From positions 82,157 through 146,156 of the forward strand of contig NZ_AULB01000023.1 of the NCBI RefSeq assembly GCF_000425065.1: a stretch of 64,000 nucleotides of DNA, read 5' to 3'. The DNA comes from Actinomadura rifamycini DSM 43936 (GTDB taxonomy: Bacteria; Actinomycetota; Actinomycetes; Streptosporangiales; Streptosporangiaceae). The position numbers were made by a program, and so were the translations under genes. How positions within the stretch are numbered: the stretch's first letter is position 1; each line of letters starts with the position of its first letter. The notes beneath the pieces are model-generated. The model was given only the letters and a program-made list of their open reading frames with translations. It did not search any database and was not told the origin of the DNA. This document shows, in pieces, positions 14,545 through 22,655 of the stretch.

Positions 14545-16428
14545 ATGGCGCGCGGATCCGGCGACTACACGGGGCGGACGCAGTGCGGCGGCGCCGCCCG
14601 CACCCCGCTGCGCGACTTCCTGCGCACGGAGACCGGGAGCGCGGCCGTCCTGGTCGCGGCGGCCGCCGCCGCGCTCGTGTGGGCCAACGCGGCGCCCGCG
14701 GCGTACGAGGCGTTCTGGGGGACGCACCTGTCCGTCCGGCTCGGCGCGTACGGGATCTCGCTCGACCTGACCGAATGGGTCAACAGCGGGCTCATGACCC
14801 TGTTCTTCTTCGTGGTCGGGCTGGAGGCCCGCCGCGAGTTCGACCTGGGGGAGCTGCGCGAGCGCAGAAGGCTGACCCTGCCGCTCGCCGCCGGGCTCAC
14901 CAGCATGGCCGTGCCGATCGCCCTCTACCTCGCGATCAACGCGGGGCACGGCACGGAGGGCGGGTGGGGCGTGGCGATGTCCACCGACACCGCGTTCGCC
15001 CTCGGCCTGCTGGCCGTCGTCGGCCGCCGCCTGCCGCCGGGCCTGCGGGTGTTCATCCTCACGATGAGCGTCGTCGACGACTTCCTGGCCCTCGGCGTCA
15101 TCGCCGTCGCCTACGGCGACCGCCTCTCCGTGCCCGCGCTCGCCGCCGCCGCCGTCACGTTCGCCGTCATCCTGGGCGTGCGGCGCCTCGGCGTGCGGCG
15201 GGGCACGGTCTACGCGCCGCTGGGCGTGGTCATGTGGGCGGCGCTCCTCGAGTCGGGCATCGACCCGATCGTGACCGGGCTGGTCATGGGGCTGCTCACC
15301 TACGCCTACCCGGCGCAGCGCGCCGACCTGGAGCGGGCCAGCGGGCTGTTCCGGCTGTTCCGCGAGCAGCCCACCCCCGAACTCGAACGGGACGTGCGCG
15401 CCCGCATCGCGTCGGCGATCTCCCCGAACGACCGCCTCCAGCGCCTGTACCACCCGTGGACGAGCTACGTGATCGTCCCGGTGTTCGCGCTGGCCAACGC
15501 CGGGATCCACGTCGGCGGCGGCGAGCTCGCGCGGGCCTTCACGTCGCCGGTGACCCTCGGCGTCCTCATCGGGTACGCCGTCGGCAAGCCGCTCGGCGTC
15601 GTCGCCGCGGCCGCGCTGACCACCGCCGCGTCCCGCGGGCGGGTCCGGATCCCGGTCGGCTGGGGGGCGCTGACCGCCGGCGGCACGCTGTCCGCGGCAG
15701 GGTTCACGGTCTCCCTCCTCATCGCGACGCACGCCTTCGAGGGCGAGGTGCTGGACGACGCGAAGATCGGCGTCCTGAGCACCCTCGCGGCCGCGTTCCT
15801 GACGTCCCGGCTCGTCACCGCCGTCCTCGCCGCCCTGCCGCCCGGGCTGCGGCTCCGGGCGCTGCTGGGGCGGGCGGAGGCGATCGTCGACCTGGCCGTG
15901 CCCGTCGACCCCGACCGCGACCACGTGCGCGGGCCGCGGCACGCCCCGGTGACGATCGTCGAGTACGGCGACTACGAGTGCCCGTACTGCGGCCGCGCCG
16001 AACCGGTCGTCCGCGGGCTCCTCGCGGACTTCGGGGACGAGGTCCGGTACGTCTGGCGGCACCTGCCGCTGACCGACGTCCACCTCCACGCCCAGCTCGC
16101 CGCCGAGGCCGCGGAGGCCGCCGCGCGCCAGGGCCGCTTCTGGGAGATGCACGACGCGCTGCTCGCCGACCAGGGCGACCTGCAAGCCGACGACCTGCGC
16201 GGGCACGCGACCCGCGTCGGCCTGGACCTCGCGCGTTTCGCCCGGGACATGGACGCCCGCGCCGGGGCCGCGCACGTCGCCGCGGACATCGAGTCGGCCG
16301 ACCTCAGCACCGTCGCGGGCACGCCCACCTTCTTCGTCAACGGGCGGCGGCACCACGGCGCCTACGACATCGCGAGCCTGTCCGCCGCGATCCGCGCCGC
16401 CCGCGAGCGCGCCGCCCTTGCGGACTGA
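14545..16428 (+). CDS. nhaA: NhaA Na+/H+ antiporter fused to a DsbA-like thioredoxin domain
   Basis: A 627-residue fusion. Residues 1 to about 430 are an NhaA antiporter with around 12 hydrophobic segments; TEWVNSGLMTLFFFVVGLE, AMSTDTAFALG and the paired Asp in MSVVDDFLAL (the Na+/H+ binding site) are clear. Residues about 440-627 are a DsbA-type thioredoxin domain with the CPYC active site (YECPYCGRAEP) and the cis-Pro segment AGTPTFFVNG. It exchanges Na+ and H+ across the membrane; the redox domain may act on envelope thiols or on the transporter. Such fusions occur in other actinobacteria. A GTG at 14515 is an alternative start. Confidence 0.9.
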   Translation: MARGSGDYTGRTQCGGAARTPLRDFLRTETGSAAVLVAAAAAALVWANAAPAAYEAFWGTHLSVRLGAYGISLDLTEWVNSGLMTLFFFVVGLEARREFDLGELRERRRLTLPLAAGLTSMAVPIALYLAINAGHGTEGGWGVAMSTDTAFALGLLAVVGRRLPPGLRVFILTMSVVDDFLALGVIAVAYGDRLSVPALAAAAVTFAVILGVRRLGVRRGTVYAPLGVVMWAALLESGIDPIVTGLVMGLLTYAYPAQRADLERASGLFRLFREQPTPELERDVRARIASAISPNDRLQRLYHPWTSYVIVPVFALANAGIHVGGGELARAFTSPVTLGVLIGYAVGKPLGVVAAAALTTAASRGRVRIPVGWGALTAGGTLSAAGFTVSLLIATHAFEGEVLDDAKIGVLSTLAAAFLTSRLVTAVLAALPPGLRLRALLGRAEAIVDLAVPVDPDRDHVRGPRHAPVTIVEYGDYECPYCGRAEPVVRGLLADFGDEVRYVWRHLPLTDVHLHAQLAAEAAEAAARQGRFWEMHDALLADQGDLQADDLRGHATRVGLDLARFARDMDARAGAAHVAADIESADLSTVAGTPTFFVNGRRHHGAYDIASLSAAIRAARERAALAD

Positions 16429-16487
16429 CGGGCAAAGATCGGGAAGAACATCCCGCGGGTGGGTGTTGGTAAGTCCTTGGAAGGCAC

Positions 16488-16516
16488 TTGACCAGGGAAA
16501 AGATCGCTTTTGATTT
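16488..16516 (+). promoter_or_regulatory. Possible promoter of the riboswitch-CHAP unit
   Basis: TTGACC (16488-16493) followed 17 bp later by TGATTT (16511-16516) is a weak primary-sigma-like pair. From 16429 to about 16725 I see no supported gene; the stretch is probably promoter and 5' leader for the riboswitch. Confidence 0.3.
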
Positions 16517-16725
16517 GGTTTGCTTTCCCGGGGATGGTTGGTACCTTCGACCTGAACCACGCGGCACTTCGAGTGCCGCGGTCGGCCGTGCCAGGGATGC
16601 GGCCGTCGTCGCGGAGCGGATCACGCACGCGACGCGCGCCAGGAACGCGCGCCCTCCGGGAGCGGTCGCTCACCGGAGCCCGAGAGCAGTCGCTCAGCGA
16701 AATCCGACAATCCAGCGCCGCATCG

Positions 16726-16868
16726 CGGCGCGCAGGCCGAGTCCGCACGAGGCCCTGAGGGCCGAGCGGAGCCGGGGACCCGAGTACCAGGGGTGAATCG
16801 GCGCGTCCCGAGCGCGCCGTAGGGCTCTTCCATGCCCGAATCCGTCAGCTAACCCGGTAGGCGCCATG
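16726..16868 (+). promoter_or_regulatory. Cyclic di-AMP (ydaO/yuaA) riboswitch
   Basis: The signature elements are in order: GCCGGGGACCCGAG (16781-16784 region), GGGGTGAATCGG at about 16790-16801, and the 3' block CCCGAATCCGTCAGCTAACC (16835-16855) followed by GGTAGGCG. This closely matches the ydaO-yuaA class that senses c-di-AMP and turns genes off. In actinomycetes it commonly precedes wall-hydrolase genes, as it does here. Outer ends are approximate. Confidence 0.92.
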
Positions 16869-16889
16869 GGAGACAAGGAGATTCCCTGC

Positions 16890-17681
16890 ATGACCGGTCG
16901 TTTCGATCGACTTAGCGAGTCCGTGAAGCGCTTCAACCCGCAGGCCGCCGTGAAGCGGCTGAGCCCGGAGGAGCGGGCCGTCGGCGTCGCCGTCGGCGCG
17001 GTGCTGGCCGGGACCGTCGGGCTGACGGCCCTCCACCCCCTCGGCGGGGCCGACGCGGCCACCGAGGCGCACGGCGCGGCCGGCGGCGGTGCCGTCGCGG
17101 CGGCGCAGAACTCCGGGAAGACGGAGGCGTCGGGCGCGATGACCGCGGCCGAGGCGAAGGCCGAGGGCTGGAAGGTCCCGCCGCGCGCCGTCGCGGCGTC
17201 CGAGGTGATCGACCTGGCCCAGGAGCAGGTCGGCATCGAGGAGGAGGGGCCCGGCGACATGACCAAGTTCCACGACTGGTACGTCTCGACGCCGCACGCC
17301 GAGGCGACCGCGGCCCGCGACGGCGGCTTCTCGGTCGACGCCTACAAGGGCGCCCAGTGGTGCGACATGTTCGTGTCCTGGCTCGGCTCGCAGACCGGCG
17401 TCAAGAACATGGGCTGGGACGCCTACACCGTCCAGCACGCGAGCTGGTTCAAGGACCAGGACCGCTGGGGCCAGGAGGCCAAGCCCGGCGCGGTCGTCTT
17501 CTACGACTGGGGCGCGGGTTCGGGCGGCTCCATCGGCGCCATCGACCACGTCGGCATCGTCGAGAAGGACAACGGCGACGGCACCATCGACACCATCGAG
17601 GGCAACGTCGACAACTCCGTCCAGGAGAAGACCCGCGACAAGGGCCAGGTCGTCGGCTACGGCTACCCCGACTACGCCTGA
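16890..17681 (+). CDS. CHAP domain peptidoglycan hydrolase (membrane-anchored or secreted)
   Basis: A 263-residue protein. A basic N-terminus (about 1-30) precedes a hydrophobic segment near 31-50 (AVGVAVGAVLAGTVGLTAL), then an Ala/Gly-rich linker and a CHAP domain from about 100. The catalytic Cys158 is in GAQWCDMFVSW and His220 in AIDHVGIVEKD. CHAP domains act as amidases or endopeptidases on peptidoglycan. The ATG at 16890 follows AAGGAG; an in-frame ATG at 16866 overlaps the riboswitch. Control by c-di-AMP fits a role in wall turnover during growth or germination. Confidence 0.9.
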   Translation: MTGRFDRLSESVKRFNPQAAVKRLSPEERAVGVAVGAVLAGTVGLTALHPLGGADAATEAHGAAGGGAVAAAQNSGKTEASGAMTAAEAKAEGWKVPPRAVAASEVIDLAQEQVGIEEEGPGDMTKFHDWYVSTPHAEATAARDGGFSVDAYKGAQWCDMFVSWLGSQTGVKNMGWDAYTVQHASWFKDQDRWGQEAKPGAVVFYDWGAGSGGSIGAIDHVGIVEKDNGDGTIDTIEGNVDNSVQEKTRDKGQVVGYGYPDYA

Positions 17682-17689
17682 TCCCCTTA

Positions 17690-17741
17690 CGCGCCTGATC
17701 CAACACGCGCCCGATCCAACGCGCGCCCGATCCAACGCGCG
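17690..17741. repeat. 16-bp tandem repeat, three copies
   Basis: The unit CGCGCCCGATCCAACG is repeated at 17690, 17706 and 17722, the first copy with small differences, ending in a partial fourth copy. It lies between the CHAP stop and the terminator hairpin. No function is evident. Confidence 0.75.
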
Positions 17742-17743
17742 TC

Positions 17744-17779
17744 CCGAAGGCGCCCGGCATCCCCGCCGGGCGCCTTCGG
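17744..17779 (+). terminator. Hairpin terminator after the CHAP gene
   Basis: A perfect 15-bp stem (17744-17758 with 17765-17779) and a 6-nt loop, without a T-run, typical of GC-rich actinobacterial terminators. Confidence 0.7.
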
Positions 17780-17840
17780 CGTCTCCGGACGGGCGCCCGG
17801 GCGCCGGGCCGCCGGACCGCCCGCGGGTACGCTGGCGGGC

Positions 17841-18545
17841 ATGCCGACCCTGCACGAGGAGGTCCTCGCCAAGCTCGGACCGCTGATCGTCTCGGGGGCG
17901 CTGGAGCCGGGGGCGAAGGTCAACCTGGAGTGGGTGCAGCAGGAGTTCGGCGTCTCCCGGACGGTCGCCCGGGAGGCCGTGCAGGTGCTCGCGTCGATGC
18001 GGCTCGTAGCCAGCCGCCGCCGGACCGGCGTCACGGTACTGCCGGCGGACGAGTGGGACTCCTACGACCGCGCCGTGATCAGGTGGCGGCTCGGCGGGCC
18101 GGACCGGGACGTCCACCTGCACCAGCTCTCGGAGCTGCGCACCGCGATCGAGCCGCCCGCCGCCGCGCTGGCCGCCCGGCACGCGGACGTCCGGCAGCGC
18201 GGCCGGATCACCGAGCTGGGGGCGGCGCTGGAGACGGCGGGCGCGGCCGGCGACCTGGCCGCGTTCCTCGAGCACGACATCGCCTACCACCGGCTGCTGC
18301 TGGAGGCGTCGGGGAACGTGATGTTCGCCGGTCTCGCGCACGTCGTGGAGGAAGTGCTGCGCGGCCGCACGCTGCACCGGCTGATGCCGCCGCGGCCCAA
18401 GCCGGAGGCGCTCCGCCTCCACCTGGTGGTGGCCGAGGCCGTCGCGGGCCGCGAGTCCGAGGTCGCGCGGGCCGCGATGACGGCGATCTGCGTCGAGGTC
18501 GCCGACGAGATGGGCCGGCTGGGCGGGAACGGCGCCCGCTCCTGA
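17841..18545 (+). CDS. FadR/GntR family transcriptional regulator
   Basis: A 234-residue regulator with an N-terminal winged-helix GntR domain (about 5-68; EFGVSRTVAREAVQVLASMRLV) and an FCD ligand-binding domain (about 90-220), including EHDIAYHRLLLEASGN and a C-terminal His. FCD-domain regulators bind organic acids such as gluconate. The neighbouring gluconate-type permease, convergent with it, is the likely target; an AAAGGT-ATG-ACCTTT palindrome lies before the permease. The stops of the two genes are 37 bp apart. Confidence 0.92.
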   Translation: MPTLHEEVLAKLGPLIVSGALEPGAKVNLEWVQQEFGVSRTVAREAVQVLASMRLVASRRRTGVTVLPADEWDSYDRAVIRWRLGGPDRDVHLHQLSELRTAIEPPAAALAARHADVRQRGRITELGAALETAGAAGDLAAFLEHDIAYHRLLLEASGNVMFAGLAHVVEEVLRGRTLHRLMPPRPKPEALRLHLVVAEAVAGRESEVARAAMTAICVEVADEMGRLGGNGARS

Positions 18546-18582
18546 CCGGGCGCCGTCCTGACCGGCGCCGGCCCCGCCGACC

Positions 18583-19974
18583 CTAGACGACCAGCCAGAG
18601 GACCGAGGCGATCGCGAACACCGACAGGCCGAGCGTCGTCTCCAGGACGGTCCAGGTCTTGAGCGTGGTCTTCTCGTCCATCCCGAACAGGCGGCTGACC
18701 AGCCAGAAGCCCGAGTCGTTCACGTGCGACAGGACGGTGGCGCCCGCCGCGATGGCGGCCACGAGCAGGACCAGCTTGACGTCGCCGAGATCGGCGTCGG
18801 CGACCGCGCCCGCGATCAGCCCGCCGGTCGTGGTCAGCGCGACGGTCGCCGAGCCCTGCGCGACGCGCAGCAGCGCCGCGATGACGAACGCCTGCAGGAT
18901 CAGCGAGATGCCGAGGTCGGACAGGCTCTCGCTCAGCGCGTCGCCGATGCCGCTGAGCTCCAGCACCCCGCCGAACATGCCGCCCGCGCCGGTGATCAGG
19001 ATGATGGCGCACACCGGCCCGAGCGCCTGGTCGACGATCCCGCTGACGGTGGCCATCGACGCGTTGGGGCGGCCGAGCAGCAGGATCGCGGCGAGCACCG
19101 TGGTCAGCAGGGCCACCGGGGTGATGCCGAGCAGGCTGAGATAGCCGACCCACGCCTGGTCCCCGTCGAGGACGTCGGTGTCGACCAGCGTCGTGAGCAC
19201 CGTGTTGAAGGAGATCAGCACCAGCGGGATGAGCAGCAGGGCGAGGACCGTGCCGAAGGACGGCGCCCGCCACCCGGCCCCCTCGGCCTTGTCGCCGTCC
19301 CGCACCTCGCCGAAGATGACGTCCGGCAACGGTACGTGCACCCTGGCGCCGAGGAAGCGGGACACCAGCATCACGCCGACGTACCACGCGGTCACCGCGA
19401 TGGGGATGCCGATGAGCAGCGTGAGCCCGACGTTGGCGCCGATCAGGTTCGCCGCCGCGACGGGACCCGGATGGGGCGGGACGACCGCGTGCATCGCGGC
19501 GAACGCGCCCGCCGCGGGCAGCGCGTAGTACAGCACGGACCCGCCGAAGCGCCGCGCCACGGTGAGGATGATCGGGACGAAGACGACGAGCCCGGCGTCG
19601 AAGAAGATCGGGAACCCGAACAGCAGCGACGCGACGCCCAGCGCGAGCGGGGCGCGCTTCTCGCCGAACCGGCCGATGAGCGTGTCGGCGAGCGTCTGCG
19701 CGCCGCCGGTGACCTCCAGCAGCCGGCCGAGCATGACGCCGAACGCCACCAGCAGGGCGACGCCGCCGATCGTGTCGGCGAACCCGAACATCAGCACGTC
19801 CGGGATGTCGCCGGGCTCGAATCCGACGGCGACGGCCGTCAGCACGCTCACCAGCACCAGGGCCACGAAGGCGTGCAGCTTCACCTTCATGATCAGGAAG
19901 AGCAGCACCGCCACGGCGCCCGCCGCGATCAGCAGCAGCGTGACGGTGCCGTACTGCGGCTCGATCGCTTCCAC
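18583..19974 (-). CDS. gntP: GntP family gluconate:H+ symporter
   Basis: A 463-residue transporter with about 12-14 hydrophobic segments across its whole length. Diagnostic GntP/DsdX motifs are present: GLVVFVPII following FGFPIFFDA, MHAVVPPHPGPVAAA near residue 165, and SHVNDSGFWLVSRLFGM near the C-terminus. It imports gluconate or a related sugar acid. No gluconate kinase is in the window. The GTG start is supported by the conserved N-terminal membrane segment. Regulation by the adjacent FadR-type protein is likely, through the palindrome at 20031-20045. Confidence 0.92.
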   Translation of the reverse strand: MEAIEPQYGTVTLLLIAAGAVAVLLFLIMKVKLHAFVALVLVSVLTAVAVGFEPGDIPDVLMFGFADTIGGVALLVAFGVMLGRLLEVTGGAQTLADTLIGRFGEKRAPLALGVASLLFGFPIFFDAGLVVFVPIILTVARRFGGSVLYYALPAAGAFAAMHAVVPPHPGPVAAANLIGANVGLTLLIGIPIAVTAWYVGVMLVSRFLGARVHVPLPDVIFGEVRDGDKAEGAGWRAPSFGTVLALLLIPLVLISFNTVLTTLVDTDVLDGDQAWVGYLSLLGITPVALLTTVLAAILLLGRPNASMATVSGIVDQALGPVCAIILITGAGGMFGGVLELSGIGDALSESLSDLGISLILQAFVIAALLRVAQGSATVALTTTGGLIAGAVADADLGDVKLVLLVAAIAAGATVLSHVNDSGFWLVSRLFGMDEKTTLKTWTVLETTLGLSVFAIASVLWLVV

Positions 19975-20030
19975 GGCGCCTCCGTCCGTCCGGCCCGTCG
20001 GTCATCGGGTGCGTACGCTCACGATGCCGC

Positions 20031-20045
20031 AAAGGTATGACCTTT
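20031..20045. promoter_or_regulatory. Probable GntR operator before gntP
   Basis: AAAGGTATGACCTTT is a perfect 6-3-6 palindrome about 57 bp upstream of the permease start, in the position expected for the neighbouring FadR/GntR repressor. Confidence 0.6.
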
Positions 20046-20122
20046 ACAAGGCTCTGGTCCGCCCCGCGTTCGGGCCGGGCTACCGGCCCTTTTACCCACG
20101 AAAGCGCGAGGGATCGCCGCGT

Positions 20123-21919
20123 TCAGCCCGCTTCCGGGGCGAGGGTCCGGGCGACGGACCGGCGGGCCGCGAGGCGGGCGGGGACGGCGGTGAGCGCCGC
20201 CGTCACGGGCAGGGCGGCGAGCGCGGCGGCGAGCAGCAGCCACGCGGGCGGCCACACCGTGTTCCCCGCGCTGAACGGCAGGCACAGGGCGAGGCCCAGG
20301 GGGATGCCCGCGAGGGCGCCGGGCAGCGTCGGCAGCAGTTGCGCGGCGGACAGCCCGGCGGTGACCTGCGCGGGGGTGGCGCCGAAGGCGCGCGCGACGG
20401 CCATCGTCGGCCGGGCGTCCTGCGCCGTCGTCCAGGTGACCGCGACGGTGTTGACGGCGGCGAGGACGATCAGCGCGAGGGTGACGGCCAGGATGACGTG
20501 GCGCTCCTGGGCGTCCCGCAGCGCGGTCGCCATCGCCGAGCCCGGGTAGCCCTTCGTCGGCTGGGCGTAGATCACCAGCAGGCCGATGACCGTGGTCATC
20601 GTGCAGGCGGTGTTGCAGGCGTGCAGGAAGGCGCGGCCGGGGCGGCGGGCGACCAGCCGCAGCCCGAGCAGCAGCGGGGTCGGCAGCAGCGCCGACACCC
20701 GCGTCAGGCGGGCCCGGTGCGCGGGCGGCCGGGGGCCGTCGGCGAGGGCGGCGGCGGTGCCGGCGCGCAGCGCCCGCACGGTCGGGCCGAGCGTGGTCAG
20801 CACGGCCACCGCCAGGGCGAGGACGGTCGTGACCGCCGCGGTGTCCGCGGACGGCCCGACGGCGGTGGTGATCAGGCTGCCGCTGGGGTTCACCACGGCG
20901 CGCCCGGCCAGCCGCGCGGCGAGCAGGCCGAGGACGTTCGCGACGAGCGCCAGGGCGAGGTACTCGGCGAACAGGACGGCGGCGACGAGGCCGGGCGTGC
21001 CGCCGACCGCCTTGAGCAGCCCGACCCGGCGGGTCTGCCGCACGGCGCGTCCCGCGGCGAGCGTGGCGACGCCGCCGACGGCGAGGAAGGCGAGCAGCCA
21101 GCTCCCGACGGCCAGGATCGGCTTGCTGCCCCGCAGGATGACCTCGTCCTGCTCGGCGATCATCTGCCAGGGCGTGAAGTTCACCCAGGTGTCCGCGAAC
21201 GCCGGGGCGAGCGCGGGGTCGTCCCGGGTCAGCTCCGCGGCCGCGCCGGGATCCTTCAGCTTCAGGTAGGTGAAGGAGGTGACCGGGACGTCGCCGGACG
21301 ACGCCAGCGCGCGGGTGTCCGGTTCGGCCAGCCAGACCAGGCCGCCGCCGTCGCTCGGGCCGCCGTTCGGGCCGATCCCCGGTGCCCACGGGTAGACCGA
21401 GCGGGCCGCGGTCACCGCGATGCCGACGACGGGCAGCGTGCGCCCGGCGACCGTGACGTCGTCGCCGACGCGGACGTCCAGCGCGGCGGCGAAACCGCGT
21501 TCGAGCACGGCCCCGCCGGGCCGTACCCAGCCGCCCGAGGTCACCAGCGGGCGGTCGACCGGGCCCGGCGCCCCCGCGACGGCCTGCACCACCGCCGCGC
21601 CCGTGGCGCCGCCCGCCGTGAGCGACGTGTGGTACTGGCGGTGCGGGCCGCTGTGCGCGACGACCCCGGGCGCGTCCGCCAGGGACTCCAGCGCCCGGAC
21701 GGTCTCCGGGTCGGTGCCGGGCGAGTACGCGGCGACGTCCGGTCCGGCCGTGGCGGCCCGGGTGTGCTCGTAGAGCCGCTCGGTCGCGCCCTGCATCGAC
21801 ATGCCGAGGCTCAGCATCGCGGTGGCGGCGGTGATCGAGACGACCAGGACGGCGGCCTGGGCGGGGTGCCGGCGCACGTCGGCCAGGACGAGGCGGAAGA
21901 CGAGCAGGAAGCGGCCCAC
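20123..21919 (-). CDS. FtsX/MacB-type ABC transporter permease without adjacent ATPase
   Basis: A 598-residue membrane protein with two FtsX-like halves. The N-terminal transmembrane helix (RHPAQAAVLVVSITAATAMLS) is followed by a large extracytoplasmic domain up to about 265, then groups of helices around 275-425 and 460-590. FtsX motifs are visible (RRVGLLKAVGGTPGLV; MAVARAFGATPAQV). Such permeases work with LolD/MacB-type ATPases, but none is encoded beside it. Candidate partners include the ATPase at 43.4 kb. The GTG start is preceded by GGAGATCG-like sequence, and a CTAAC/GTTAG operator lies upstream. Confidence 0.85.
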   Translation of the reverse strand: MGRFLLVFRLVLADVRRHPAQAAVLVVSITAATAMLSLGMSMQGATERLYEHTRAATAGPDVAAYSPGTDPETVRALESLADAPGVVAHSGPHRQYHTSLTAGGATGAAVVQAVAGAPGPVDRPLVTSGGWVRPGGAVLERGFAAALDVRVGDDVTVAGRTLPVVGIAVTAARSVYPWAPGIGPNGGPSDGGGLVWLAEPDTRALASSGDVPVTSFTYLKLKDPGAAAELTRDDPALAPAFADTWVNFTPWQMIAEQDEVILRGSKPILAVGSWLLAFLAVGGVATLAAGRAVRQTRRVGLLKAVGGTPGLVAAVLFAEYLALALVANVLGLLAARLAGRAVVNPSGSLITTAVGPSADTAAVTTVLALAVAVLTTLGPTVRALRAGTAAALADGPRPPAHRARLTRVSALLPTPLLLGLRLVARRPGRAFLHACNTACTMTTVIGLLVIYAQPTKGYPGSAMATALRDAQERHVILAVTLALIVLAAVNTVAVTWTTAQDARPTMAVARAFGATPAQVTAGLSAAQLLPTLPGALAGIPLGLALCLPFSAGNTVWPPAWLLLAAALAALPVTAALTAVPARLAARRSVARTLAPEAG

Positions 21920-21936
21920 GGCGTTCGATCTCCTAT

Positions 21937-21952
21937 GCCTAACGGTTAGCTA
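21937..21952. promoter_or_regulatory. CTAAC-G-GTTAG palindrome before the permease
   Basis: CTAACGGTTAG (about 21937-21947) is a perfect 5-1-5 palindrome, continued as GTTAGCTAATT. It overlaps the permease promoter and shares GTTAGCTAA with the TetR operator at 14341. Confidence 0.5.
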
Positions 21953-22130
21953 ATTGATAGCGGTCCGCCGAGACGAGTGTCAAAGCCGGAGGCCCACCAG
22001 GCGCACGCCGGGCGCAGCCGCCGCACCGGCCCGACCGCCTCGGCCCCGGCGGCGGGACGTGAGCACCGCCACGCATGGAACGCCCGGTATCGGGGACATT
22101 GTCGCCCGTACGGCGTGGAGGGAGACGAAC

Positions 22131-22334
22131 GTGGCACTGCTGGACGGCCTGCGGCGAAGGATGGCGAAACGGTCCGGGGCGGGGCCCCGCGCGGAGCGCA
22201 GGGTGCCGACCTTCCGGGAGATGGACGCGCGGATGCGGACCGAGCGCGCGGAGGCCCGGCTCATGGCGACCGAAGCCAGGATCCACCACGAGGCGGAGCT
22301 GTTCCGCCGCGGCGGGCGGCGCCGCACCGGCTGA
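22131..22334 (+). CDS. Small charged hypothetical protein
   Basis: A 67-residue, highly charged, predicted all-helical protein (FREMDARMRTERAEARLMATEARI, split near its middle). The GTG start follows GGAGGGA with a 7-bp gap; longer same-frame starts upstream give arginine/proline-rich sequence without conservation. No family is recognised. It is followed 71 bp later by the CsbD-like gene, so both may belong to a general stress unit. Confidence 0.55.
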   Translation: MALLDGLRRRMAKRSGAGPRAERRVPTFREMDARMRTERAEARLMATEARIHHEAELFRRGGRRRTG

Positions 22335-22405
22335 CGGCCGGCCGCGGACGGCCCCGACCGTCCACCCGTACCGGCCGACGACGGACCCCCGGAGAGGACA
22401 GTCCC

Positions 22406-22600
22406 ATGGGCATGCTCGACAAGCTCAAGAACCGGACCCAGCGCGCCAAGGGCCGCGCGAAGGAGAACGCGGGACGCGGGTCGCGCGACCCCTACTTGGA
22501 GGCGGAGGGCCGCAAGGACCGCACCGCGGGCGGCGCCAAGCAGGTCGCCGAGAAGGCGAAGGACGCGGTCCGCGAGGTCGGCCGCACCACCCGCCGCTGA
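22406..22600 (+). CDS. CsbD family stress-response protein
   Basis: A 64-residue hydrophilic protein with the CsbD pattern: LKNRTQRAKGRAKENAG at the N-terminus, followed by a second similar repeat (GGAKQVAEKAKDAVREVG). CsbD-like proteins are induced by general stress; their molecular function is unknown. The ATG follows GGAGAGGA. A strong bidirectional hairpin follows the stop. Confidence 0.85.
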   Translation: MGMLDKLKNRTQRAKGRAKENAGRGSRDPYLEAEGRKDRTAGGAKQVAEKAKDAVREVGRTTRR

Positions 22601-22615
22601 CCGCGCCCGCGCACA

Positions 22616-22647
22616 CCGACGCCCCCGCCGCGCGGCGGGGGCGTCGG
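22616..22647. terminator. Bidirectional hairpin terminator
   Basis: A perfect 14-bp GC stem (22616-22629 with 22634-22647) with a 4-nt loop separates the convergent CsbD and ferredoxin-oxidoreductase genes. Confidence 0.75.
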
Positions 22648-22655
22648 CGCGCCGG

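Noticed and set aside
16488..16796. Short plus-strand frame in the leader of the CHAP gene
   Set aside because: It overlaps the riboswitch leader, has no RBS and its composition is not protein-like.
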